Notes under the pieces: generated by a model
Seen by the model: the letters and a program-made list of their open reading frames with translations, nothing else
The model's database searches: none
Told to the model about the DNA's origin: nothing
Program-made: the position numbers and the translations under genes
Part shown: in pieces, positions 18,600 through 32,819 of the stretch
Position numbering within the stretch: position 1 is the first letter of the stretch
Layout: each line of letters starts with the position of its first letter
Assembly (NCBI RefSeq): GCF_900107685.1
Contig: NZ_FNRQ01000002.1
Span: forward strand, 434,001 to 498,000
Source: Paraburkholderia sartisoli
GTDB taxonomy: Bacteria; Pseudomonadota; Gammaproteobacteria; Burkholderiales; Burkholderiaceae
Reading direction: 5' to 3'
Length of the DNA stretch: 64,000 nt

Positions 18600-19638
18600 T
18601 GCGCTTTTGACCACCGCGCGCGACCTGCACGGAATTAAGGATCTTGGCCAGATGCTCACGACGCTTCGCAATCGAAAAATTGTCCTCGATATGACGCAAC
18701 TGAGCCTGTTGCTGGGCAGGGTCGACAGGCATTTCAGCCAAATCCAGCATAGCCTGAGCCAATTCGCGTACGTCGTTTGGCGTAACAAAACGCGCATAAG
18801 GACCGGTTACCTCGGGTACTGCCCCGGAAGGACTGGTAATCACTTTGGCACCACACGCTATCGCCTCTCCGATAGCGTGGCCGAAGCCTTCGAACAGTGT
18901 TGGTTGCACGTAGGCAAGGCACTGCTGGTAATGCCGAAGTTTCTCTTCGTCGGAAATCATGCCGACGAACTCGACCCGATCCGTCACCCCGGCCCGTCGA
19001 GCGAATTGGACCAAGGCGTCATAGTGATCGCCTTTCTTGCCCGCCATAACCAGCCGCAAGTCTGGCCGCGCCTTATGGACCTCTCCGAACGCGCTCACGA
19101 TCGAGTCCAGACACTTCCGGATGGCGTTAGTTTCACTGCTCCAGCACACGGTGAAGAAGTAATCACCTTCGAGCGCAGGCTCCGGACGGTAGTACGACGT
19201 GTTGATGGCCAACGGACACAGAATCGGATTGTTGACAGCCAAGTGATTGGTGACGAGCTTGTATTCACACTCCGAGATAAACAGGTTTCGCGTCGCGAAC
19301 CTCAGCGCGAACTTCATCAGCACTTTTTGCCAGAACGGCCGATCCAAATAGCTCAGACCAGGAATGATCTTATGGCAGGTGTCATAGTCGAACGCGCCAG
19401 TTACGATCACCGGTTGCCCTTTTAGGAAAGACTGGGCGAGCGGATAGAAAGCATACGTCCACCACCAGCAGTAGTAGACATCTGCAGTCTTGTCGAGGCT
19501 CTTAAAGTCGCCGGCCAACACAACCTCGTGTCCAAGGCTACGGAGAATTTCAATATCGACTTTGTAGAACTCGACTGTTTCAAACATTTCACGCCAGTTG
19601 GCGTGATTAGTCATATTCGCGAAAAAGCAGATTCGCAT
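18583..19638 (-). CDS. GT4-family glycosyltransferase
   Basis: 351 residues with a GT-B layout. The C-terminal half has the donor-binding region VQPTLFEGFGHAIGEAIACG, the canonical EGFG...E motif (EX7E) of retaining GT4 enzymes, and a conserved AGKKGDHYDALV stretch before it. It likely adds a nucleotide-activated sugar, perhaps D-rhamnose from the GDP-sugar genes, to the growing repeat unit; the donor is an inference from the neighbourhood only. The last bases overlap the probable start of the flippase gene. A 233-base gap separates it from the gmd gene upstream. Confidence 0.85.
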   Translation of the reverse strand: MRICFFANMTNHANWREMFETVEFYKVDIEILRSLGHEVVLAGDFKSLDKTADVYYCWWWTYAFYPLAQSFLKGQPVIVTGAFDYDTCHKIIPGLSYLDRPFWQKVLMKFALRFATRNLFISECEYKLVTNHLAVNNPILCPLAINTSYYRPEPALEGDYFFTVCWSSETNAIRKCLDSIVSAFGEVHKARPDLRLVMAGKKGDHYDALVQFARRAGVTDRVEFVGMISDEEKLRHYQQCLAYVQPTLFEGFGHAIGEAIACGAKVITSPSGAVPEVTGPYARFVTPNDVRELAQAMLDLAEMPVDPAQQQAQLRHIEDNFSIAKRREHLAKILNSVQVARGGQKRNARLQ

Positions 19639-19871
19639 GCTTTGGGAACCAAGTAGTTATTCAGTGCGTCTCCGTACATCCATTGATGTACGCAGTGGTA
19701 TGCGATTGGAACTTCGTGATCAACGCAGCCGCATCGCCCACGCTGCGCTTCAATACGCACCAAACGTCACTGCTGCCGTTTGCAATGCCGACGACGCCGG
19801 CACGGTTCGAGACTGCCAGACCGGTGCGCTTTTATAACCCCGTGAGTGCGGGTAAGCCAAGCCTGTATCCC

Positions 19872-22143
<2,272 letters not shown>

Positions 22144-22144
<1 letters not shown>

Positions 22145-23265
22145 TACACAATCTCCCTTGCAAGTATGTCGACGATACGTTTCGCGGCCGTGCCGTCCCC
22201 ATAGGGATTGTGCGCACGCGCCATCCTTTCGTAGGCATCCGTATCATTTAGCAGGCTTTGCGCCTCGCTGACGATTTTCGAGCGATCCGCACCGACGAGG
22301 CGGACCGTGCCGGCAGTGATTGCCTCCGGCCGCTCTGTAGTATTCCGCATGACCAGGACAGGCTTGCCCAGCGAGGGTGCCTCTTCCTGCACACCACCGC
22401 TATCGGTCAGTATCAGGTAACTCCGTCCCATCAAATAAACGAACGGCAAGTAATCCTGCGGCTCGATCAAATGCACATTGGGCAATGCACCCAGAATGCG
22501 GGCAACCGGTTCCTGCACATTGGGATTCAAGTGCACCGGGTAGACGATTTGCACGTCGGGCCGCTCCGCGAGTTCGGCCAGTGCGCCGCACATGTTCTCG
22601 AAGCCCTCGCCAAAATTCTCGCGCCGGTGGCCGGTCACGAGAATCAGGCGCCGATCGTCACGTAGAAACGGAAATGCTACTGAAAGTTCGTCGTGCATGG
22701 ACGCGCTGTGCTCGATACGCGTGTGCACCTCCAGCAGACTATCGATCACGGTATTGCCCGTAACATGAATGGCAGCCGCAGCGACCCCTTCGGCCAGCAG
22801 GTTCGCTCTGGCCTTTTCCGTGGGCGCAAAATGGGTTACCGCAATCGCACCGGCGATTTTGCGATTCATCTCTTCCGGCCACGGCGAATATATGTCGCCC
22901 GTGCGCAGACCGGCCTCGACGTGGCCGACTGCGATCCGCTGATAGTAGGCGGCCAGTGACGTCGCCATCGTAGTGGTCGTGTCGCCATGCACCAGCACGA
23001 GATCAGGACGCCACTGGCCGAACACCATACGCAATCCTGTCAGCACGCGCGCGGTAACGTCAGTGAGATCTTGGCCTGGCTGCATAAGGTCAAGATCGAA
23101 CTCAGGGACGATATCGAACAGCGCGAGCACCTGGTCCAACATCTGCCGATGCTGGGCCGTCACGCAAACCCTCGCATCGAACCGGGGATCAGCCTTCAGG
23201 GCCTCTACCACCGGCGCCATCTTGATGGCTTCGGGGCGTGTACCAAACACTACCAAGACTTTCAT
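22144..23265 (-). CDS. wecB: UDP-N-acetylglucosamine 2-epimerase (non-hydrolyzing)
   Basis: 373 residues. The motifs are [44 protein letters not shown] and [26 protein letters not shown], all diagnostic of the non-hydrolysing 2-epimerase. It interconverts UDP-GlcNAc and UDP-ManNAc in the cytoplasm, providing the substrate for wecC immediately downstream. It is the first gene of the tightly overlapping wecB-wecC-gmd set, with a 205-base gap upstream that separates it from the chain-length gene and holds a hairpin at 23359-23380. Confidence 0.96.
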
Positions 23266-23358
23266 TACAATTTGCCTATCGACCTGTTGTGTGCAAGGCG
23301 GGGAGCGCAGCCCAGCTCATTGGCATGCGCCAGCGCTGTTTACACGCCGCAGTACTAA

Positions 23359-23380
23359 CCTCTTACGGCCGTACAAGAGG
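23359..23380. repeat. Hairpin in the gap between the chain-length gene and wecB
   Basis: CCTCTT at 23359-23364 and AAGAGG at 23375-23380 form a 6-bp stem, and the loop itself contains an ACGGCCGT palindrome. There is no T-run on either side. It could be a processing or attenuation site between the two genes, but nothing confirms that. Confidence 0.3.
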
Positions 23381-23470
23381 ATGCAATACGGCCGAGCCGA
23401 AAGCTGTCAATTCGAGAATACGGTCGGAGGGTTTGTAACCCCTACTCGGCGCAGGCGCAATGGTGCAAAA

Positions 23471-24352
23471 TTACCGGCGACGACCGCTGTTGCCAACATG
23501 CCGAAAGATTCCGATCAAGACTGCGATCGCCAGTCCAATAATAGCGCCAGCCGCGACATAAAAAGATATGCGCGGCGAAACCGGCTGCGCTGAAACCACC
23601 ACCTCGCCGATCGGACGGGTGACGAAAGTGCGCTCATCGCTCAGTTGCTCAGCCAGTTGCAATCGACGCGTTTCTAGATCACGCCACTCCTCGCCAACTT
23701 TATCGATGAGGGAGTTGAGCAGCACATCCTGCGCCGAGGCCGGCTTGCCAGCAGAGGCCTGCACTTGGACCTGCAGTTCGGCACGGCGCTTGTAAAGTTC
23801 CGCACTGCTTGCGATGACACGAGCCTGCGCCTCCTTGAGCCGCGCAATGGACGGCCCTGCTATTTTGGCGTGGACCGCAACCAGTTGATCCTCCGCCGAT
23901 TTCATTGTGATTTTTGCCGCGTCCGGAGATAACCCGCGGACCGACATCCGGATGAAGCCGGTATTCGGCACGATCTGTGCTGAAAAGGTTGCATGCAGTA
24001 AGTCGATGTCGCCGGCGGAAACTTTCCCCAACCCGGGGACGTTCGCCTTGGATTCCTGTTGGACTAATGCTGTAATGCGCTCCACCGTATTCGGAATCGT
24101 CTCGATCATCGAGAGCTGACCCGCCGGATCAATATTACCAACTTGCCCGACCTGAATCACCGACGAAGCCTGCCATTGCTTCGGTTTGGTCAACGCGATG
24201 CCGCCGCCGACCACCCCACCGATTACCAGACCGCCAATGAGCCAAATCGCCTGGGCGCGCAAAAAATGGATCACATCGGGCAACAGCGTGTCGCCCATCG
24301 CCGCTACATTGACATCCTTACTTTCGACCGCGCGGCGGAAATCTTCGTGCAT
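23471..24352 (-). CDS. wzz: Wzz/GumC-type polysaccharide chain-length determinant protein
   Basis: 293 residues. There are two membrane segments, about residues 33-52 (AIWLIGGLVIGGVVGGGIAL) and 264-283 (YVAAGAIIGLAIAVLIGIF), with a periplasmic coiled-coil-prone domain between them (residues ~60-255, with long Lys/Glu/Ala-rich helices such as ARLKEAQARVIASSAELYKR). This is the Wzz/PCP-1 layout, with no C-terminal kinase domain. It would set the modal length of the polymer made by Wzy. The proline-rich motif before the second span is weak (SAQPVSPRISF), as in many PCP proteins. A long non-coding stretch lies upstream. Confidence 0.85.
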   Translation of the reverse strand: MHEDFRRAVESKDVNVAAMGDTLLPDVIHFLRAQAIWLIGGLVIGGVVGGGIALTKPKQWQASSVIQVGQVGNIDPAGQLSMIETIPNTVERITALVQQESKANVPGLGKVSAGDIDLLHATFSAQIVPNTGFIRMSVRGLSPDAAKITMKSAEDQLVAVHAKIAGPSIARLKEAQARVIASSAELYKRRAELQVQVQASAGKPASAQDVLLNSLIDKVGEEWRDLETRRLQLAEQLSDERTFVTRPIGEVVVSAQPVSPRISFYVAAGAIIGLAIAVLIGIFRHVGNSGRRR

Positions 24353-25122
24353 CTTGATCTCTCAGAAAAAATCGAATTGGTTTTACCCTGATTTCGTGAA
24401 CAGTTCGGTCTGCTCTGTCGCGAGATCAGAGGAATGGCAAAGCCGGCAATGTGGCTACAATCGCCGACAGGAAAATTGAAATTACCGGACTGACGGTGTA
24501 CGGATTTCCTGAGCAGTTCTCACTAGATCTTGATGGCCATGCATATGACTTCGATGCCGCTCATGATGATGGAGGCGCAACAAAGATGTCAAAAAAAGTC
24601 TGGCATCGCCCGGATCCGATGTTCGATTGCCGAACGGCCCTGTTCGAAGGAGTTGGATTGTAGAGATGCTTTACCCGCCGGATGTTGGCGGGTGCTTCCC
24701 GCTCGGCGCTGTTGACCGTCTTCGGCGCGCCGCCCTGACCAATTACATTCTCGAACATCGACAGTCACCGGATCGTCCAGTGATGCACAACCAATACTGA
24801 AGCGCCGTTAGATTATCACACTTCTGTCGAGGATCGGCCCCTTGCACAGCGTCCAATAGTTATGCTTTGCGCGATGGTCGCGGAACTCTGGAATGACATG
24901 GTTGCGCCCAAGTACCGAGAAATGTAGGTGGACACCGTCACGGCAACGTCACCTCCTCAGAGCCTTCGTGCGGAAGCCCTGCGGCCAACCGCTGGCATGA
25001 TGGCCAAAACATGCACGTGAGTTCCACTATGCCGAACCAAAGTCGAAGCCGGTGTACGGGGGGATGAGGTGGGAGATTGAAGACGATGGAGGCGTCCCTC
25101 CGCGCGGCGCTGGCTCCGCGCC
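24353..25122. other. 770-base stretch without a supportable gene
   Basis: This gap separates the chain-length gene from manC and breaks the otherwise compact cluster. It has no coding frame I can support. The near part (24353-24480) is AT-richer and probably carries the promoter for the chain-length gene. A 7-bp stem (acccgcc at 24673-24679 and ggcgggt at 24687-24693, loop of 7) lies in the middle, with no T-run. Short minus-strand frames around 24561-24758 and 24957-25142 match no family I know. The stretch may be decayed insertion-sequence DNA. Confidence 0.45.
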
Positions 25123-26538
25123 TCAGGTTCGCCCGTAAACATCCTCGAACCGGACGATGTCGTCCTCTCCCAGATATTCGCCGCTCTGCACTTCGATCAT
25201 CACAAGGTCGACGACACCCGGATTTTCCAGTCGATGTTTATGACCTGCCGGGATGTATGTCGACTCGTTCGTGGATATGAACATTTCCTTCTCCCCATTC
25301 ACCACTTTCGCCATGCCGCTCACGACAATCCAGTGCTCACTGCGGTGATGGTGCATCTGCAGACTCAAACGGCCGCCAGGCTTGACTTCGATGCGCTTGA
25401 TCTTGAAGCGCGGACCTTCCTCGAGAACCGTATAAGTGCCCCACGGACGATGCATGGTGCGGTGCCACCGGTGCGCTTCATGTCCTTGTGCCTTGAGGGC
25501 AGCATAGACGTGCTTGACGTCCTGGCTTCTATGGCGATTAGCCACGAGCAGCGCGTCGGGGGTGTCGATCACGATCAGATCTTCCACACCGACCGCGCCA
25601 ATCAAACGATCATGGCTCACCAGATAGCAGTTCGCTACATCGTGAAGCAACGCCTCGCCTTCGACCCGGTTGCCGTTTGCGTCGGGCACGGACAACTCGC
25701 TAACGGCCGCCCATGAGCCCACATCGCTCCATCCGATGCTGCACGTCACGACGGCTGCTTCAGTGCACTTCTCCATGATGGCGTAGTCGATCGAGTCCTC
25801 TCGCACCTTGGCGAAGGCGTTCGCCTCCAGCTCGACCTGAGTCCAGCCCGTGGCTTCGGCGACGCGCGAGCCGGCAAGACAGGCCTCAGTCGCGGAGAAA
25901 ATATCGAGCGCGTGTTGCCGGAACTCGCGCAGGATCGCCCTCGCGGTGAAGCAGAACATGCCGGAATTCCACATGAACCGCTGCGACTCTACGTATTCAC
26001 GGGCCTTCTCGAGCGACGGCTTTTCGACGAAGCGGACCACATCGGTGCCATTGACCTCGATGTAGCCATAACCCGTTTCCGGGCCCTCCGGCCGAATACC
26101 GAACGTCACGATTTTCCCGGTCCGCGCGAGGGCTTCAGCCTGTTTCACAGCGGCGGCGAAGGCGACTTGATCGGCAATCAGATGATCGGCTGCGAGCACC
26201 AGCATCACGGAATCCGGACCATGCACCTGAGCCACACGCAGGGCAGCCACCGCCACGGCCGGGGCGGTGTTGCGACCGAACGGCTCGAGAATGAACGACG
26301 TGGCACAGTTACCGTGATTGACCTCGCGAAATTCGTCTTCTGTCTTGAAGAACAGTTCGCGGTTGGTCACTGTCAGAATGTGCTCGACGCCGGGCAGCGC
26401 CACGGCCCGGAGAAACGCCTTTTGCAGAAGACTCTGTCCGTCTCCTAGACGCATGAACGGTTTGGGATGAAGCTCACGCGACACCGGCCACAGTCGCGAA
26501 CCGGCTCCGCCACACAGAATGATGGGTGTCAGACTCAC
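25123..26538 (-). CDS. manC: Mannose-1-phosphate guanylyltransferase / mannose-6-phosphate isomerase
   Basis: 471 residues from a GTG at 26538. That start is preferred because SLTPIILCGGAGSRLWPVS follows at once and GAGGA sits about 6 bases upstream; an ATG at 26598 would add 20 unrelated residues. The N-terminal pyrophosphorylase domain has GGAGSRLWP and FVEKP. The C-terminal cupin-type type II isomerase domain has RPWGTYTVLEEGPRFKIKRI and MHHHRSEHW, with the metal-binding histidines. It makes GDP-D-mannose for the two gmd enzymes. It is the third gene of a gmd-rmd-manC set, although a 242-base gap follows rmd. Confidence 0.94.
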   Translation of the reverse strand: MSLTPIILCGGAGSRLWPVSRELHPKPFMRLGDGQSLLQKAFLRAVALPGVEHILTVTNRELFFKTEDEFREVNHGNCATSFILEPFGRNTAPAVAVAALRVAQVHGPDSVMLVLAADHLIADQVAFAAAVKQAEALARTGKIVTFGIRPEGPETGYGYIEVNGTDVVRFVEKPSLEKAREYVESQRFMWNSGMFCFTARAILREFRQHALDIFSATEACLAGSRVAEATGWTQVELEANAFAKVREDSIDYAIMEKCTEAAVVTCSIGWSDVGSWAAVSELSVPDANGNRVEGEALLHDVANCYLVSHDRLIGAVGVEDLIVIDTPDALLVANRHRSQDVKHVYAALKAQGHEAHRWHRTMHRPWGTYTVLEEGPRFKIKRIEVKPGGRLSLQMHHHRSEHWIVVSGMAKVVNGEKEMFISTNESTYIPAGHKHRLENPGVVDLVMIEVQSGEYLGEDDIVRFEDVYGRT

Positions 26539-26780
26539 AGATTCCTCACGGTCGGTAGAAGTGATTGCCCTGTGTCGGCCACGCGCTCGTTGAAGCACCC
26601 GACACAGTTCTTGGAAATACCGGAGAAGCGCAAAGGCTAGCTGCTCGTTGCAGCAAGCGTCGTTGTCCGCGCCTCACTCAACTTCCACTCAAAAAAGAGC
26701 GGGCATTTTACACGACGCCCTTATGCGCCTGCCCCCTGCCATCGACGACTTTAGGGGTTTGCCAGTCGGGCTGAACGCGC

Positions 26781-28796
<2,016 letters not shown>

Positions 28797-28913
28797 TCTG
28801 AGGGCCTGGTCGGCCCAGCCGGGGAAACCAGTGCTGCGGCGCGTTCTTTCCCTCGCTTCGATGGTCGTCGCTGTTTCGCCATTCGCGACCCGCCGGCATC
28901 GAGATCCGAGCCG

Positions 28914-29819
28914 TCACACAGGGAGGCCGGTAACGCACAACTTCAACGCCTCGCGCCAGCCCGGTGCCCGGATTCCGAACATCGATGCCAGTTTTTCGTT
29001 CGACAGCCGGGAGTTAGCCGGGCGTCTCGCTGGAGTCGGGTATTCGTTCGACGTGATGGGTTTCACCGTCGGCCGGCTGGGTAACGCCGCTGCGCCGAAA
29101 ATTGCGTCTGCGAATCCGGCCCAAGAGGTCATTCCGGCCGCAGTCAGATGATAGACACCCGCGCGTTCCGACCACCATCCACCATCGTGCCGATGCTCAA
29201 CCAGCGCTTGCGTCGCAATATGCGCCGTCAAAGCGGCAATCGTCCCTGACCAGGTCGGCGCCCCCACCTGATCCGCCACAATACTCAGTTCAGACCGCTC
29301 CGCAGCAAGCCGCAGCATCGTCCGCATAAAATTGCGCCCACGCGTCCCATAGACCCAACTCGTCCGAAACACGAAGTATGTGCCGCCGACCTGCTCGATC
29401 GCCTGCTCGCCCGCCAGCTTGCTTTTACCGTACACATTGAGCGGGCCGGTCGGATCGTCTTCCTCGTAAGCGCCATCCTTGGTGCCGTCAAACACATAGT
29501 CAGTAGAAAAGTGAAAAAGCGCGGCGCCCACGCGCCGGGCCTCTTCCGCCAGCACCCCTGGCGCCTCACCATTCATCTTCATTGCGGCGTCGACGTCGGT
29601 TTCCGCCTGATCCACGGCCGTATAAGCCGCCGGATTGACGATAAGCGCGGGCTTAAGCTCACGCACCACACGCCGCATCTGGTCGAAATCCGACAGATCG
29701 AAAGCTTCCCGCCTGGGCGCAACGATCCGGCCGAGCCCCTGCAGGCTTCGAAGAAGTTCAAAGCCCACCTGGCCCGTGGAACCGGTCACAAGAATAGTGC
29801 GTTCGTGCAGATCGGCCAT
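28914..29819 (-). CDS. rmlD: dTDP-4-dehydrorhamnose reductase
   Basis: 301 residues, the usual RmlD length. TGSTGQVGFELLRSL is the cofactor loop, VNPAAYTAVDQAE follows, and VYGKSKLAGEQAI contains the catalytic Tyr-x3-Lys. It makes the last reduction to dTDP-L-rhamnose. It lies downstream of rmlC with a 199-base gap that holds a hairpin and a likely promoter of its own, so it may be transcribed both from the rml operon and independently. Gene order rmlB-A-C-D matches that beside apaH in other Burkholderia O-antigen loci. Confidence 0.95.
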   Translation of the reverse strand: MADLHERTILVTGSTGQVGFELLRSLQGLGRIVAPRREAFDLSDFDQMRRVVRELKPALIVNPAAYTAVDQAETDVDAAMKMNGEAPGVLAEEARRVGAALFHFSTDYVFDGTKDGAYEEDDPTGPLNVYGKSKLAGEQAIEQVGGTYFVFRTSWVYGTRGRNFMRTMLRLAAERSELSIVADQVGAPTWSGTIAALTAHIATQALVEHRHDGGWWSERAGVYHLTAAGMTSWAGFADAIFGAAALPSRPTVKPITSNEYPTPARRPANSRLSNEKLASMFGIRAPGWREALKLCVTGLPV

Positions 29820-29892
29820 CAGGACGTCCTTGAAATCAGTGCATCCTCACGTCTGAAGCACTGTCGGACGACGGTAACAGACTGGATGCACG

Positions 29893-29921
29893 ATTATAGA
29901 ATCGCCGGTCGAGCGACCGAA
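29893..29921 (-). promoter_or_regulatory. Likely sigma-70 promoter for rmlD
   Basis: On the minus strand TATAAT (29893-29898) is a perfect -10. TTCGGT at 29916-29921 is 17 bases upstream and weakly matches a -35. The start of rmlD is 74 bases downstream. The hairpin at 29989-30010 lies upstream of it. Confidence 0.5.
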
Positions 29922-29988
29922 GCGAGCTAACAAACAGATACAAAAGCGCCTATTTTCTTTAAATTCAACACCTTGCACTCATTCCGTA

Positions 29989-30010
29989 CTTCGTGGTGAA
30001 GTCCACGAAG
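29989..30010 (-). terminator. Hairpin after rmlC
   Basis: CTTCGTGG and CCACGAAG form a perfect 8-bp stem with a 6-base loop, 8 bases after the rmlC stop on the minus strand. No T-run follows, so it is a transcript-end or pause structure at best. Confidence 0.4.
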
Positions 30011-30018
30011 ATTGGAGA

Positions 30019-30570
30019 TCACGCATAACTCTCCGCCTCCCCAAACCCCTTCCCCGCCGCATCCTTCGTCGCCAGCGAAGGCGCACCCTCAACCGGCCAC
30101 TCGATCCCGATCTCCGGATCGTTCCAGATCAGACACCGCTCGTACTCGGGAAACCAGTAATCCGTCGTCTTGTACAGAAACTCAGCCGTCTCCGACAGCA
30201 CCACAAACCCATGTGCAAACCCCGGCGGGATCCACATCTGGCGGCTGTTCTCCACACTCAGATTCACCCCTACCCACTTGCCAAAATCCGGCGAGCTCCG
30301 GCGCATATCGACAGCCACGTCGAACACCTCGCCCGACACCACCCGCACCAACTTCCCCTGCGCATGCTCGATCTGATAATGCAAACCGCGCAGCACACCC
30401 TTCGCCGAGCGCGAGTGGTTATCCTGCACGAACTCGACATCCACGCCCACCTTCTCCGCAAACTCCTTCGCGTTGAAGCTCTCGAAGAAAAACCCGCGCG
30501 CGTCGCCAAACACCTTCGGCTCGATGAGCTTGACCTCGGGCAGCGCCGTAGCAGTTACCGTGATTGCCAT
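30019..30570 (-). CDS. rmlC: dTDP-4-dehydrorhamnose 3,5-epimerase
   Basis: 183 residues from the ATG at 30570, the usual length; the longer open frame to 30783 is only rmlA read in another frame. [32 protein letters not shown] (catalytic His) and [27 protein letters not shown] are the family's signature segments. It epimerises dTDP-4-keto-6-deoxyglucose at C3 and C5. It overlaps rmlA by 16 bases, so coupling is likely. Confidence 0.96.
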   Translation of the reverse strand: MAITVTATALPEVKLIEPKVFGDARGFFFESFNAKEFAEKVGVDVEFVQDNHSRSAKGVLRGLHYQIEHAQGKLVRVVSGEVFDVAVDMRRSSPDFGKWVGVNLSVENSRQMWIPPGFAHGFVVLSETAEFLYKTTDYWFPEYERCLIWNDPEIGIEWPVEGAPSLATKDAAGKGFGEAESYA

Positions 30571-31448
30571 ATAACCTTGTCCGTCAACAGATTCTTGAGA
30601 TATTGCCCGTACTCGTTTTTCGCCAGCGGCGCGGCAAGCTCCATCAATCGGGCGTCGTCGATCCATCCACTCCGGTAAGCGATCTCTTCCGGACATGCCA
30701 CCACCAGACCCTGCCGCTTTTGCAAGGTCGCGATAAACGTCGCCGCTTCGATCAGCGAATCGTGCGTGCCCGTATCGAGCCATGCATAACCGCGCCCCAT
30801 GATCTCGACACGCAGCTTCTTCGCCTCCAGATAGCGCGAATTCACGTCGGTGATTTCAAGCTCGCCACGCGCCGACGGCCTGATTTCCGCGGCAATGCTG
30901 CAAACGTCGTTATCGTAGAAGTACAACCCCGTCACCGCATACGGTGAGCGCGGTTTCACAGGCTTTTCCTCAATCGAAAGCGCCTGCAGCTGGTCGTCGA
31001 ACTCCACCACGCCATAACGCTGCGGATCGTTCACGTGATACGCGAACACCGTTGCACAATCGGTCCGCGCACTCGCCTTCTCCAGTTGATGCGCGAGATC
31101 GTGGCCATAAAAAATGTTGTCGCCAAGAATCAGCGCGCAGTCGTCGTTGCCGATGAAATCGCGTCCGATGATGAACGCCTGCGCAAGGCCATCGGGCGAT
31201 GGCTGCACCGCGTACTGAAGATTCATCCCCCACTTCGAGCCGTCGCCGAGCATCGACTGAAACCGCGGCGTGTCAGCGGGCGTCGAGATGATCAGCACGT
31301 CGCGGATGCCCGCGAGCATCAACGTCGACAGCGGGTAGTAGATCATCGGCTTGTCATACACCGGCAAAAGCTGCTTCGATACGGCGTGCGTGATCGGATA
31401 CAGCCGCGTGCCCGATCCCCCCGCGAGAATGATTCCCTTGCGTGCCAT
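30555..31448 (-). CDS. rmlA: Glucose-1-phosphate thymidylyltransferase
   Basis: 297 residues. [37 protein letters not shown] is the nucleotidyltransferase signature, and [24 protein letters not shown] follows. It makes dTDP-glucose from dTTP and glucose-1-phosphate, the first step of L-rhamnose synthesis, and is normally feedback-inhibited by dTDP-rhamnose. It lies 10 bases downstream of rmlB and overlaps rmlC by 16. Confidence 0.97.
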   Translation of the reverse strand: MARKGIILAGGSGTRLYPITHAVSKQLLPVYDKPMIYYPLSTLMLAGIRDVLIISTPADTPRFQSMLGDGSKWGMNLQYAVQPSPDGLAQAFIIGRDFIGNDDCALILGDNIFYGHDLAHQLEKASARTDCATVFAYHVNDPQRYGVVEFDDQLQALSIEEKPVKPRSPYAVTGLYFYDNDVCSIAAEIRPSARGELEITDVNSRYLEAKKLRVEIMGRGYAWLDTGTHDSLIEAATFIATLQKRQGLVVACPEEIAYRSGWIDDARLMELAAPLAKNEYGQYLKNLLTDKVIWQSR

Positions 31449-31458
31449 TGACGCTCCC

Positions 31459-32523
31459 TCAGGCCTGTCCGGCGTAGTGAGTTTCCATCCAGTGACGATA
31501 GTTGCCGCTCGTCACGCCAGCAATCCACTCCCGATTCTCGAGATACCAGCGCACGGTCTTGCGCATGCCGGTCTCGAACGTCTCGGCAGGACGCCAGCCG
31601 AGTTCACGCTGGATGCGCGTCGCGTCGATCGCGTAGCGACGGTCGTGGCCGGGCCGGTCCTTCACGAATTCGATCTGCTTCGCGTACGGCGCACCGGACG
31701 ACGAAGGGCGCAGTTCATCGAGCGTCGCGCACAGCGTGTGTACAACGTCGATGTTGGCCTTTTCGTTCCACCCACCGATGTTGTAGGTCTCGCCGGGCAC
31801 GCCCTTTTGCAGCACGGTGCGGATCGCGGCGCAGTGGTCGCCGACGTACAGCCAGTCGCGCACGTTCCTGCCATCGCCATAGACGGGCAACGCCTTGCCG
31901 GCCAGTGCGTTGATGATCGTGAGCGGAATCAGTTTTTCGGGAAACTGGTACGGACCGTAGTTGTTCGAGCAGTTGGTGGTCAGCACCGGCAGGCCGTATG
32001 TGTGGAAATACGCGCGCACCAGATGGTCCGAGCCGGCCTTGCTCGCTGAATAAGGGCTGTTCGGCGCATAGGGCGTGCGTTCGTTGAACGCGGGATCGGT
32101 GGCTTCCAGCGAGCCGAACACTTCGTCGGTCGAAACATGCAGAAAGCGGAACGCGTCCTTCTCGCTGCCCGCGAGGCCGTTCCAGTAAGCGCGCGCCGCC
32201 TCGAGCATCGTGAACGTGCCGACGACGTTCGTCTGCACGAATTCGCCCGGCCCGCTGATCGAGCGGTCGACGTGGCTTTCGGCCGCGAAGTGCAGCACCG
32301 CACGTGGCCTGTGTGCCGCGAAGAGCGCGTCGAGCGCGGCGCGGTCGCAGATGTCGACGCGCGCGAAAACGTGACGCGAGTCGCTGGCGAGCGGCGCGAG
32401 CGTTTCGGCGTTGCCCGCATAGGTGAGTTTATCGACGTTGACGACGGGTTCATCTCCGTCGCGCAGCCAGTCAAGAACGAAGTTGGCGCCAATAAAACCT
32501 GCGCCTCCAGTCACCAGAATCAT
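31459..32523 (-). CDS. rmlB: dTDP-glucose 4,6-dehydratase
   Basis: 354 residues. [17 protein letters not shown] is the NAD loop, [12 protein letters not shown] holds the catalytic Asp-Glu, and [18 protein letters not shown] holds the Tyr-x3-Lys. It turns dTDP-glucose into dTDP-4-keto-6-deoxyglucose. It heads the rmlBAC(D) operon, and its start faces apaH across a 296-base region. That arrangement is the classical right border of Burkholderia O-antigen clusters. Confidence 0.97.
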   Translation of the reverse strand: MILVTGGAGFIGANFVLDWLRDGDEPVVNVDKLTYAGNAETLAPLASDSRHVFARVDICDRAALDALFAAHRPRAVLHFAAESHVDRSISGPGEFVQTNVVGTFTMLEAARAYWNGLAGSEKDAFRFLHVSTDEVFGSLEATDPAFNERTPYAPNSPYSASKAGSDHLVRAYFHTYGLPVLTTNCSNNYGPYQFPEKLIPLTIINALAGKALPVYGDGRNVRDWLYVGDHCAAIRTVLQKGVPGETYNIGGWNEKANIDVVHTLCATLDELRPSSSGAPYAKQIEFVKDRPGHDRRYAIDATRIQRELGWRPAETFETGMRKTVRWYLENREWIAGVTSGNYRHWMETHYAGQA

Positions 32524-32634
32524 GTTCTTCCCCGGAATCGCCTCGCGACGTGTTGCGTGTTGCGTGTCGCGGAAGCGGTGCGTTCAAGGCAGCCCGTACG
32601 ACCGTGTTGCGTCGTGCCGCGCATCAAACGGACT

Positions 32635-32640
32635 ATTATG
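32635..32640 (-). promoter_or_regulatory. Candidate -10 for rmlBAC
   Basis: CATAAT on the minus strand, 112 bases before the rmlB start, in the divergent rmlB-apaH intergenic region (32524-32819). The -35 is not clear. The rest of the region shows repeated CGCAACACG-like words near 32555-32580 but no recognisable regulator site. Confidence 0.35.
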
Positions 32641-32819
32641 TCACGCGACGTTGTACGTTCCGTGACCCTGTGCGGATGCGGGCACCGCAGTATGTCGCCG
32701 TCGCAGCCCACCGCCTGACAGGCGACTCCCACCGTCATTGATGCCGCATCGTTTTTTTGACGTCAATGCCCTGACACATATGTCACAACTACGTTACGAA
32801 TTATCCAGTCCGCATCCAG

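Noticed and set aside
30571..30783. N-terminal extension of rmlC
   Set aside because: These codons are rmlA read in another frame; RmlC of 183 residues is complete from 30570.
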